NCBI GenBank assembly: GCA_016179165.1
Contig: JACORX010000131.1
Location: 1-6,776 of the forward strand
From: Candidatus Rokuibacteriota bacterium
GTDB lineage: Bacteria; Methylomirabilota; Methylomirabilia; Rokubacteriales; CSP1-6
Direction: 5' to 3'
DNA length: 6,776 nt
Below, in pieces: positions 1 through 5,973 of this stretch (position 1 is its first letter; the number at the start of each line of letters is the position of its first letter). Made by a program: the position numbers and the translations under genes. A model generated the notes under the pieces. It saw only the letters and a program-made list of their open reading frames with translations, was not told the origin of the DNA and did no database searches.

Positions 1-54
1 CCCTCCGGCAGTTGTATCGTCCGTGTTCTTCGCTCCTCAAGGGAAGGCTTGGCC

Positions 55-114
55 ATGAAGCCGACAGGATCTTCTCCAGCGCTTTCTCGGAGTCTAGCTC
101 CCCGCCCGCCATGA
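55..114 (+). other. Possible 19-codon leader ORF or tail of an upstream gene
   Basis: An ATG at 55, preceded by a purine-rich GGGAAGG at 41-47 (7-nt spacer), opens a 19-residue frame. Its TGA (112-114) overlaps the pxpB ATG at 111 in an ATGA arrangement, which would allow translational coupling. The same frame is open to the left window edge, so it could equally be the last codons of an upstream gene. The encoded residues are Pro/Ser/Arg-rich and not recognisable. No convincing promoter is visible in the first 110 nt, so the operon may begin outside the window. Confidence 0.2.
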
Positions 115-965
115 TCTATGCTGAAGCGCGGTACAAGCCCCTGGGCGACCTGTACCTGACCGTGGAGTTCGGCGACGAGCTGAGCCTCGCGCTCAACTTC
201 CGGGTGATCGCCCTCGACGGGGCCTTGAAGGCCCGTCCGCTTCGAGGGGTGACCGAGACGATTCCGACGAACCGGTCGCTCGGCATCGTCTACGATCCCT
301 TCACGGTGGAGAGACAGGAGCTGGTCGCGCGCCTCAAAGATCTCGAGCGGCAGGTGCACACGGTCGAGGAGCTGCCCTCGCGCCACGTCACCATCCCGAT
401 CTGGTACGACGACCCCTGGTCGCTGGAGTGCGCCACCGCTCATGGGGTTCCGAACAACGTGGAGCTCCTGGCGGAGATCAATGCCATGACGGTTGCCGAG
501 GTCATCCGAACTCATTCGGGGACCGATCATTGGGTCTCGGCCGTCGGTTTCACTCCGGCCTGCTACCAGGCCATGCCTCTGGATCCCTCGAAGGCGCTCA
601 CCGCGCCGAAGTACCAGCGGCCCCGCCGCTGGACCCCGGAGCGGATCCTCTGCATCGCCGGTCAGCTCACCTCCTTCTATCCCATCGCCAGCCCCGGGGG
701 CTATCAGCTGCTCGGCCGCACTCCCATCGAGCTGTACGATCCCCGGCAGCGCAACCCGGCGTTCGCGGACGGCCCGGTGCTTCCTCGCGTCGGGGATCGC
801 CACACGTATGTTCCCATCGACGAGACGATCTACTGGGACATCCGGCGGGAGGTGGAAGCCGGCGTCTACCAGTACCAGATCCGCGAGGGGACGTATCGGC
901 TGCGGGACTACTTGAGCCAACTGCCGGGATCGGGCGAGGGACGAGGTCGAGGCGCCCGTGCTTGA
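111..965 (+). CDS. pxpB: 5-oxoprolinase subunit B-like protein (PxpB/KipI, carboxyltransferase C/D domain), long divergent form
   Basis: Seen: a 284-residue protein with the KipI/allophanate-hydrolase-subunit-1 fold signature. It has a central THSGTDHW...VGF block (about 134-147) and a C-terminal FYPIASPGGYQLLGRTPIEL block (about 189-207). Known: PxpB pairs with PxpC, and with PxpA they form the ATP-dependent 5-oxoprolinase that converts 5-oxoproline to glutamate in the cytoplasm; B. subtilis KipI is also a KinA inhibitor. This copy is longer than the usual ~220-residue PxpB, with extra sequence in the N-terminal half and after the GRTP motif (about 210-284). The usual GFxPGFxYL is GFTPACYQAM here, and IAGGQT is IAGQLT. 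The ATG at 111 was chosen because MIYAEARYKPLGD resembles a natural domain start; the frame is open upstream to an unconvincing TTG at 12. No good SD precedes 111, but an ATGA overlap could couple translation. It overlaps pxpC by 8 nt. Family is fairly sure, 5-oxoproline as substrate is not. Confidence 0.85.
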   Translation: MIYAEARYKPLGDLYLTVEFGDELSLALNFRVIALDGALKARPLRGVTETIPTNRSLGIVYDPFTVERQELVARLKDLERQVHTVEELPSRHVTIPIWYDDPWSLECATAHGVPNNVELLAEINAMTVAEVIRTHSGTDHWVSAVGFTPACYQAMPLDPSKALTAPKYQRPRRWTPERILCIAGQLTSFYPIASPGGYQLLGRTPIELYDPRQRNPAFADGPVLPRVGDRHTYVPIDETIYWDIRREVEAGVYQYQIREGTYRLRDYLSQLPGSGEGRGRGARA

Positions 966-1968
966 GGTGCTCGCCGGCGGGCTGCAGTCCACGATCCAGG
1001 ATGTCGGTCGCCCCGGATACCTCGCGACGGGGATGCCCCCCTCGGGTCCGGCTGATCGCTTCGCCCTCGGGATCGCCAACCTGCTCGTCGGGAACGATCC
1101 CGGCGAGCGTTACCTCGTCGGAAGACGTCCGGGCGCGGCCGGCGTCGAGGTGCTTCTCTCCGGGCTCGGGCTCCGGGTTCGTGCCGAGACGGTGATCGCG
1201 GTCTCCGGCGCCGATCTGGCGCCGACGCTCAACGGGCAGCCGCTCGCGATGTGGCAAAGCGTGCGGGTGAGGCCCGATGACGAGGTGCTCTTTCGGCGCG
1301 CGCGGAGCGGGGCACGGGCCTACCTTGCCGTCGCCGGCGGAATCGACGTCCCGCTCTTCGCCGGCAGTCGCGCCACCAATGTCCGCGCCTTCGTCGGCGG
1401 TGTCGAGGGGCGGGCGCTCAAGCCGGGCGATCTTCTCCGAACGTTCCCGCCGCGGCGCGCGATTGGCGAGCTCGAGGGGCGCCGGCTGCGGCCCGACCTC
1501 CTCCCCGTCTTCGGTCATCGCTGGCGGGTGCGGGTCGTGCTCGGCCCGCAGGACGACCTGTTCCTCCCCGAGAGCATCGACGCGTTCCTGCGCCACGACT
1601 GGGAACTCTCGTCGACATCCGACCGGATGGGATGCCGCTACATAGGACCCGCGCTCGAGTTCAAGCCCCGACCAGCCTACCTGGTCGAACAGGCGGGCGC
1701 CGACCCATCCAATATCGTCGACGACACGATCCCGGTGGGCGGCATCCAGGTGCCGGGCGGGGTCGAGCCCATCGTGCTCCACGTCGACGGCCCCAGTCTG
1801 GGCGGGTACGCGAAGATCGCGACGGTGATCAGCGCCGACCTCGGCAAGGTCGGTCAGACGCGTCCCGGCCAGGTCACGAGCTTCCAGGCGGTCTCGACGG
1901 ACGCAGCCGTTCTGGCCCTCCGGGAGCTCGAGCAGTCCATCGCGGAAACCAGCATCACGAGCACCTGA
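958..1968 (+). CDS. pxpC: 5-oxoprolinase subunit C (PxpC/KipA, carboxyltransferase A/B-type domain)
   Basis: Seen: 336 residues starting at a GTG inside the end of pxpB, consistent with translational coupling. Family blocks appear in order: STIQDVGRPGY (11-21), PPSGPADR (27-34), ANLLVGN (40-46), AYLAVAGGID (121-130), SRATNV (137-142), LGPQDD (195-200), SDRMGCRYIGP (221-231), DDTIPVGGIQVPGG (255-268), and a terminal GGYAKIATVI...GQTRPG segment (282-304). Known: this is the biotin-dependent carboxyltransferase-like (KipA/AHS2) family; with PxpB and PxpA it makes the prokaryotic 5-oxoprolinase. The length is slightly above E. coli YbgK (about 310). A stretch of roughly seven extra residues after VGN (about 47-60) separates that motif from the next strand. 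No biotin carboxylase or biotin carrier gene is visible, which suits a PxpABC-type rather than urea-carboxylase-type system. Membership is clear; the substrate is inferred. Confidence 0.92.
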   Translation: MLEVLAGGLQSTIQDVGRPGYLATGMPPSGPADRFALGIANLLVGNDPGERYLVGRRPGAAGVEVLLSGLGLRVRAETVIAVSGADLAPTLNGQPLAMWQSVRVRPDDEVLFRRARSGARAYLAVAGGIDVPLFAGSRATNVRAFVGGVEGRALKPGDLLRTFPPRRAIGELEGRRLRPDLLPVFGHRWRVRVVLGPQDDLFLPESIDAFLRHDWELSSTSDRMGCRYIGPALEFKPRPAYLVEQAGADPSNIVDDTIPVGGIQVPGGVEPIVLHVDGPSLGGYAKIATVISADLGKVGQTRPGQVTSFQAVSTDAAVLALRELEQSIAETSITST

Positions 1969-1983
1969 GCCGCGGACGAGGGC

Positions 1984-1989
1984 GGGAGG
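1984..1989 (+). promoter_or_regulatory. Ribosome binding site for pxpA
   Basis: GGGAGG lies in the 22-nt gap after pxpC. It is only 1 nt from the ATG at 1991 but 4 nt from the tandem ATG at 1994, so the second ATG may be the one mainly used. The two starts differ by one Met. Confidence 0.6.
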
Positions 1990-1990
1990 C

Positions 1991-2770
1991 ATGATGCGTA
2001 AGCGGATCAACCTGAACTGTGACATGGGCGAGAGCTATGGGCGCTGGACGCTCGGGCATGATGGCGAGCTGATGGAATTCGTGCCGACCATCAACGTCGC
2101 GTGCGGCTTCCACGCTGGGGATCCCCACGTGATGAGGCGCACCGTCGAGCTGGCGGCCGCCGCCGACGTGGAGATCGGCGCCCACGTCGCCGTCCCGGAC
2201 CTCATCGGCTTCGGTCGCAGGCGCTTCACGATCACCGCGGATGAGCTCCGAGACTACATCACGTACCAGGTCGGAGCCCTGCTCGCCTTCGTGCAGGCCG
2301 CCGGGCTGCGCCTCCGCCACGTCAAGCCGCACGGGGCGCTCTTTGCCATGTGCGGCGAGAGCGAGGAGTACGCCCAGGCCCTGCTCGGGGCGATGCGGGC
2401 CCTCGACCCCGAGCTTGTCGCCATCGTCGGAGGGCCGGGGGTCGCGGCGGCCGTGGCGGCGACCGGAGTGCGGGCCATCCCGGAGGGCTACGTGGACCTC
2501 GCGTACCAACCGAACGGCTTCCCGGTGCTCGAGCGGGCGAAGCGCGACTGGGATCCGGCCGCCGTGGCGGAGCGCGCCGTTCGTATCGTGCGCGAGGGGC
2601 GGCTGGACGCGGTCGACGGCTCCCCGTTGACGGTGGACGTGCCGACGATTTGTGTCCATGGAGATGCGTCGAATGCCCTCGAGGTGGCCCGGGCTGTTCG
2701 CGAGCGTCTGGAGGCCGAGGGGATCGACGTCGTACCGCTGGCTCGGATGCTGCGCGACGAGGAGGAGTGA
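1991..2770 (+). CDS. pxpA: 5-oxoprolinase subunit A-like protein (PxpA, LamB/YcsF family)
   Basis: Seen: 259 residues, close to the family's usual ~245-255. LamB/YcsF signatures run in order: INLNCDMGESYGRW (6-19), NVACGFHAGDP (35-45), IGAHVAVPDLIGFGRR (62-77), HVKPHGAL (110-117) and CVHGD (221-225). Known: PxpA acts with PxpB and PxpC to open the 5-oxoproline lactam ring at the cost of ATP, giving glutamate. Odd: the usual IGAHPxYPD reads IGAHVAVPD, losing the Pro and Tyr. The usual E-FADRxYxxDGxLxxR region is replaced by EGYVDLAYQPNGFPVLERAK (165-184), keeping only part of the pattern. These changes make this a divergent clade and leave room for another cyclic amide as substrate. It follows pxpC by 22 nt and precedes the SDR gene by 2 nt. 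Translation may begin at 1991 or the adjacent ATG at 1994. Confidence 0.9.
   Translation: MMRKRINLNCDMGESYGRWTLGHDGELMEFVPTINVACGFHAGDPHVMRRTVELAAAADVEIGAHVAVPDLIGFGRRRFTITADELRDYITYQVGALLAFVQAAGLRLRHVKPHGALFAMCGESEEYAQALLGAMRALDPELVAIVGGPGVAAAVAATGVRAIPEGYVDLAYQPNGFPVLERAKRDWDPAAVAERAVRIVREGRLDAVDGSPLTVDVPTICVHGDASNALEVARAVRERLEAEGIDVVPLARMLRDEEE
2761..2767 (+). promoter_or_regulatory. Ribosome binding site for the SDR gene
   Basis: GGAGGAG lies within the last codons of pxpA (Asp-Glu-Glu-Glu region), 5 nt before the ATG at 2773. It fixes the SDR start and shows that the purine-rich pxpA tail doubles as the SD of the next gene. Confidence 0.75.
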
Positions 2771-2772
2771 GC

Positions 2773-3564
2773 ATGGACATTCGACTTGACGGCCGGGTGG
2801 CGCTGGTCACCGGAGCCTCATCGGGCATCGGCCACGCGGCGGCTCTGGCCCTCGCCGAGGCCGGCGCCCACGTGGGCGTCCAGGGCCACTCGCACATGGA
2901 GGAGGTGGAGGCGCTTGCCGACAGGATCGCCAAGCTCGGACGGCGGGCGATCGCGGTCAAGGCCGATGTGAGCGACGCCGGGGACGTGGACCGGCTCGTG
3001 CGGGCCGTGGTGGACGAGCTGGGCGGAGTGGACATCGCTTTCAACAACGCCGGCGTCTTCCAGATGGCCACGCTGGAGGCCACCACGGACGACATCTGGA
3101 ACCGCCATCTGGCCACGAACGTGACCGGCGCGTTCCTGTGCGCGCGCAGGGTCGTGCCGGAGATGAAGAAGCGTGGAAAGGGCAAGTTGATCCATACGGG
3201 GTCGATCTTCGGCGCCTACGGGGTCCCCAGCGCGGTCGCCTACTGCGTCACCAAGATGGCCATCCACGGGCTGACCCGAGCGCTCGCGATCGAGCTGGCG
3301 CCGCACCGGATCAACGTGAACGCCGTCGCCCCGGGAAACGTCGTGACCCCGCTGAACGATGTTCTCTACGACTACCTGGCCGAGCAGGCGGGCAGCCCCG
3401 GTGACCGCGAGGCGGGAAAGCGCGCGCTGGTCAAGTCCTACCCCGTGGGCCGGCTCGGGCAGGTGAGCGACGTTGCCGCGGCCGTCGTGTACCTGGCGTC
3501 CGACGCCGCCGACTTCGTGACCGGGCAGATCATGTTCGTCGACGGCGGGTACTCGGTCGCGTAG
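2773..3564 (+). CDS. Short-chain dehydrogenase/reductase (classical SDR, FabG-like)
   Basis: Seen: 263 residues, a normal length for a classical SDR. The nucleotide-binding motif TGASSGIG is at 13-20, an ADVSD segment at 64-68 and NNAG at 91-94. The catalytic tetrad appears complete: Asn116, Ser144, Tyr157 and Lys161 (YCVTK). A VAPG motif is at 185-188, and the C-terminus FVTGQIMFVDGGYSVA is typical. Known: such enzymes oxidise alcohols or reduce ketones with NAD(P)(H) in the cytosol. After the second beta strand the sequence is GVQGHSHMEE; it lacks the Asp that marks NAD-preferring members, so NADP is possible but unproven. Position 2 nt after pxpA, with a strong SD in the pxpA tail, indicates co-translation with the Pxp genes. 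Its specific substrate cannot be read from sequence; a hydroxy/keto intermediate of the same pathway is the simplest guess. Confidence 0.93.
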   Translation: MDIRLDGRVALVTGASSGIGHAAALALAEAGAHVGVQGHSHMEEVEALADRIAKLGRRAIAVKADVSDAGDVDRLVRAVVDELGGVDIAFNNAGVFQMATLEATTDDIWNRHLATNVTGAFLCARRVVPEMKKRGKGKLIHTGSIFGAYGVPSAVAYCVTKMAIHGLTRALAIELAPHRINVNAVAPGNVVTPLNDVLYDYLAEQAGSPGDREAGKRALVKSYPVGRLGQVSDVAAAVVYLASDAADFVTGQIMFVDGGYSVA

Positions 3565-3601
3565 GAAGCCGACGCGTGACTGCCGGGACGACCAGCGGCT
3601 G

Positions 3602-4891
3602 ATGCTCGCGCACTTCCCCCCCGGGAGTGATCGGTGGCTGTTCGGGCTCTGCCTGTCACGGGTCGGGGCATTCATGGTCTACATCAGCTACGCGGCGGCG
3701 CTCCCGGTGCTCCAGCTGGAATGGCAGATGTCCGGGACGGCCGCGGGCAGCATCGCCTCGGCGTTTCAGATTGCCTATGCCGTCTCCCTCCTGGTGACCT
3801 CCGCGCTGGCCGACCGCGTTGGAGCACGTCGAGTGTTCCTCGCCAGCTCCGGGACCTCGGCCGTGGGAGCAATGCTCTTCGCCGCGTTCGCGCGCGACTA
3901 CTGGTCGGGCTTGCTGTGGTACACGCTCCTCGCCCTCGCGCTCGGCGGAACGTACACGACAGGCATCCTGCTCGTTGCAGAAAACATTCCCGTCACGCGG
4001 CGGGGCCGCGCGATGGGATTGCTGCTGGGGGGGCATTCCCTCGGCCTCGCCCTGGCGCTCGCGATCACGGGCATCGCCATCCCGAGGGGCGGGTACCGGC
4101 TGGCCTTCTTCCTCACGTGCCTCGGCCCTGTACTGGGCGGCACCCTGGTGTGGGCTGTGACGCGTGACACACCCAACCGGGTCGCCCAACGCACGGCCGC
4201 CGAGCGACTCACCGGCGCGGTGCTGCGCAATCGACCGGCGATGCTCGTGATCACGGGCTATACCTGTCACTCCTGGGAGCTCCTCGGCATGTGGGCGTGG
4301 ACTCCAGCGTTCCTCGCGGCATGCTTCGTGGCGGCAGGTTCTGGAGCGACGCACGCCGCAGGCCTCGGCTCGTACGTGAGCTCCCTGTTCCACATCACCG
4401 GCACGCTGGCGTCCCTGATCGCGGGAGTGGTGGCTGACCGCTTCGGCCGGACTCCGGTCATCTTCGCGATGGCCTCGCTGAGCGCCATGTGCTCCATCGG
4501 GTTCGGCTGGCTGATCGGGGGGCCGGTCTGGGTCGTGGTCGCGGTGGGGCTGGTCTATGGTTTCGCGGCCCTCGGGGACTCGCCGATCTACTCGACAGCC
4601 ATCACCGAAGTCGTGGCGCCGGCCTATCGGGGCGCGGCGCTGGCACTGCGGTCGCTGGCGGGTTTCGGAGCGGGCGCGGCAGCGCCCCTGGTATTCGGGT
4701 GGGTGCTTGATCTGTACGGCAGTGGGCGCGGCGCCGAAGGCGGCTGGGGCTGGGCGTTTGGCACCCTGGCCATTGCGGGGGCCATGGCCGCAGTCTCTGC
4801 CGTCGTCCTTCACCGGTTGCCTGAAGCGCGCTCGCTGCACCTGCCCGCTCGACGTCGCACGATCGCGAATCTCTCGAAACCAGGAGGATGA
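3602..4891 (+). CDS. MFS transporter, 12-TM type, probable uptake permease
   Basis: Seen: 429 residues with many long hydrophobic stretches in two halves separated by a basic loop (about 187-212). The MFS signature A loop after TM2 reads ALADRVGARRVFL (68-80), and its repeat in the second half is VVADRFGRTPVIF (277-289), so both six-helix halves are intact. The N-terminus enters TM1 at about residue 12 with only a short cytosolic lead; the C-terminal tail is basic (SLHLPARRRT, 411-420). Known: MFS proteins move small solutes across the inner membrane, usually driven by proton symport or antiport. Its place between pathway enzymes suggests it imports the substrate of this operon, but direction and substrate are inferred. 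No clear SD precedes the start; the gap from the SDR gene is 37 nt. Its stop codon overlaps the first possible ATG of the cyclase gene. Confidence 0.9.
   Translation: MLAHFPPGSDRWLFGLCLSRVGAFMVYISYAAALPVLQLEWQMSGTAAGSIASAFQIAYAVSLLVTSALADRVGARRVFLASSGTSAVGAMLFAAFARDYWSGLLWYTLLALALGGTYTTGILLVAENIPVTRRGRAMGLLLGGHSLGLALALAITGIAIPRGGYRLAFFLTCLGPVLGGTLVWAVTRDTPNRVAQRTAAERLTGAVLRNRPAMLVITGYTCHSWELLGMWAWTPAFLAACFVAAGSGATHAAGLGSYVSSLFHITGTLASLIAGVVADRFGRTPVIFAMASLSAMCSIGFGWLIGGPVWVVVAVGLVYGFAALGDSPIYSTAITEVVAPAYRGAALALRSLAGFGAGAAAPLVFGWVLDLYGSGRGAEGGWGWAFGTLAIAGAMAAVSAVVLHRLPEARSLHLPARRRTIANLSKPGG
4882..4887 (+). promoter_or_regulatory. Ribosome binding site deciding the cyclase start
   Basis: AGGAGG sits in the final codons of the MFS gene. 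It directly abuts the ATG at 4888, which is too close, and lies 6 nt before the ATG at 4894, which is ideal. This favours 4894 as the cyclase start, although family resemblance begins only near 4960. Confidence 0.65.
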
Positions 4892-4893
4892 AC

Positions 4894-5916
4894 ATGGAAT
4901 GGCAGAAAGGGGAAGTGGATCTTCGAACACACACTCAAGCCCAGAAAGGCGGGATGGCGATGCCGAAACTGACCATGGAAGACGTCTTGAAGAAGGCCGA
5001 GCAGCTCAAGAACTGGGGGAAGTGGGGTCCCGACGACCAGCTCGGCGTTCTCAACTACATCACGGCGGAGGACATCGTGAAGGCCGCGAGGCTCGTGAGG
5101 AAGGGCAAGGTGTTCCGGCTCGGCCTCAACCTCGACGAGAACGGTCCGCAACGGGGCCTCTTCGGCGGGCGCTGGAATCCCTTGCACCAGATGCTGGCGA
5201 CGGGCACCGATGCTGTCGCCGGCAAGCACGACGTGACGCCGGGCCTCCGCTACGCGGACGACGCCATCAACCTGCCGACCCAGGCCGCAACGCAGTGGGA
5301 CGCGCTCTCGCACGTGTTCCTCGGCGACAAGATGTGGAACGGGTACCCGGCCACGCTCGTCGACTGCCGCGGCGCGCACAAGAACGGCATCGAGCATTTC
5401 GCGGACAAGATGGTGGGGCGGGGCGTCCTGCTCGACGTCGCTCGTCACAAGGGTGTCGAGTATCTCCAGGATGGCTACCCGATCACGATCGCCGACCTCG
5501 ACGCGACGGCCAAGAGGGCCGGCATCGAGGTGCGCCGGGGCGATTTCGTGATAATCCGCACGGGGCAGATGGAGGATCGACTGAAGAAGAACGACTGGGG
5601 CGGCTACGCGGGCGGCGACGCGCCCGGCCTCGCCTTCGAGACCCTGGACTGGATCCATGCCAAGCAGATCGCGGCGATGTGCAGCGACACGTGGGGAATC
5701 GAAGTGCGACCGAACGACACCGGGCCCGACGTCTACCAGCCCTGGCACTGGGTCACGATCCCGGCGATCGGGATCGTCCACGGCGAGATCTTCTATCTCA
5801 AGGAGCTGGCCGAGGACTGCGCCGCCGACGGTGTCTACGAGTTTTTCTTCTCGGCGCCGCCGCTGGTGATCACCCACGGCACGGGCTCTCCCATCAACCC
5901 GCAGGCGATCAAGTAG
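4894..5916 (+). CDS. Cyclase family protein (kynurenine formamidase/isatin hydrolase superfamily, long form)
   Basis: Seen: 340 residues from ATG 4894. Family similarity starts near residue 25 with LTMEDVLKKAEQLKNWGKWG, then DDQLGVLNYIT (47-57), TQWDALSHVF (133-142), HWVTIPAIGIVHGE (285-298), KELAEDCAADGVYEFF (303-318) and GTGSPINPQA (329-338). Known: this superfamily contains metal-dependent amide and lactam hydrolases, with classical metal motif HxxxHxD. Here that motif is Gln130-xxx-Gln134-x-Asp136, while the following His140 and the distal His285/Glu298 are kept. That TQWD form marks the long subfamily, whose chemistry is poorly known. Start: the AGGAGG at 4882-4887 favours 4894, giving a polar 20-odd-residue extension; ATGs at 4954 or 4960 fit the family N-terminus but have only a weak purine run (4943-4953). 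ATG 4888 would overlap the MFS stop as ATGA. No signal peptide is seen, so it is probably cytosolic. A role in hydrolysing a cyclic or acyl amide made in this operon is inference. Confidence 0.88.
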   Translation: MEWQKGEVDLRTHTQAQKGGMAMPKLTMEDVLKKAEQLKNWGKWGPDDQLGVLNYITAEDIVKAARLVRKGKVFRLGLNLDENGPQRGLFGGRWNPLHQMLATGTDAVAGKHDVTPGLRYADDAINLPTQAATQWDALSHVFLGDKMWNGYPATLVDCRGAHKNGIEHFADKMVGRGVLLDVARHKGVEYLQDGYPITIADLDATAKRAGIEVRRGDFVIIRTGQMEDRLKKNDWGGYAGGDAPGLAFETLDWIHAKQIAAMCSDTWGIEVRPNDTGPDVYQPWHWVTIPAIGIVHGEIFYLKELAEDCAADGVYEFFFSAPPLVITHGTGSPINPQAIK

Positions 5917-5928
5917 CGCCACTGGCGC
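5916..5928 (+). other. Small GC hairpin after the cyclase gene
   Basis: GCGCC-ACT-GGCGC is a perfect 5-bp stem with a 3-nt loop starting at the last base of the cyclase stop codon. A competing stem, CCCCG (5928-5932) with CGGGG (5945-5949), shares its last base. Neither is followed by a T run, so this is not a standard intrinsic terminator. It could act as an mRNA 3'-end stabiliser or attenuate the cupin gene, or be chance in GC-rich DNA. Confidence 0.25.
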
Positions 5929-5960
5929 CCCGGCCCTGTCGTGTCGGGGACCCGCGGTGA

Positions 5961-5966
5961 AGGAGG
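5961..5966 (+). promoter_or_regulatory. Ribosome binding site for the cupin gene
   Basis: AGGAGG, within GAAGGAGG, is 7 nt before the ATG at 5974. It rejects the in-frame upstream start at 5941, which would add 11 unconserved residues and place the SD inside the coding region. Confidence 0.8.
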
Positions 5967-5973
5967 ATCGAGC

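Noticed and set aside
12..110. TTG-initiated 33-residue extension of pxpB
   Set aside because: No SD, rare start codon, low-complexity Ser/Pro-rich residues, and the domain begins naturally at 111. It cannot be wholly excluded, as the frame is open to the edge.
667..2025. 452-codon open frame on the minus strand opposite pxpB and pxpC
   Set aside because: The translation is Arg/Asp/Gly/Pro-rich with no family motif and lies wholly opposite two clear genes. Long antisense frames are expected in GC-rich codon usage.
2350..2772. Upstream 141-codon in-frame extension of the SDR
   Set aside because: It lies inside pxpA in another frame, is Arg/Gly-rich, and the SDR has its own SD and a standard N-terminus at 2773.
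3656..4930. 424-codon open frame on the minus strand opposite the MFS gene
   Set aside because: The composition is strongly hydrophilic and repetitive (His/Arg/Glu/Gln), with no domain pattern. It is the complement of a hydrophobic membrane protein in high-GC DNA.
4557..5960. 467-codon plus-strand frame across the MFS/cyclase junction
   Set aside because: It overlaps two clear genes in the wrong frame and its product has no motif and biased Arg/Gly composition.
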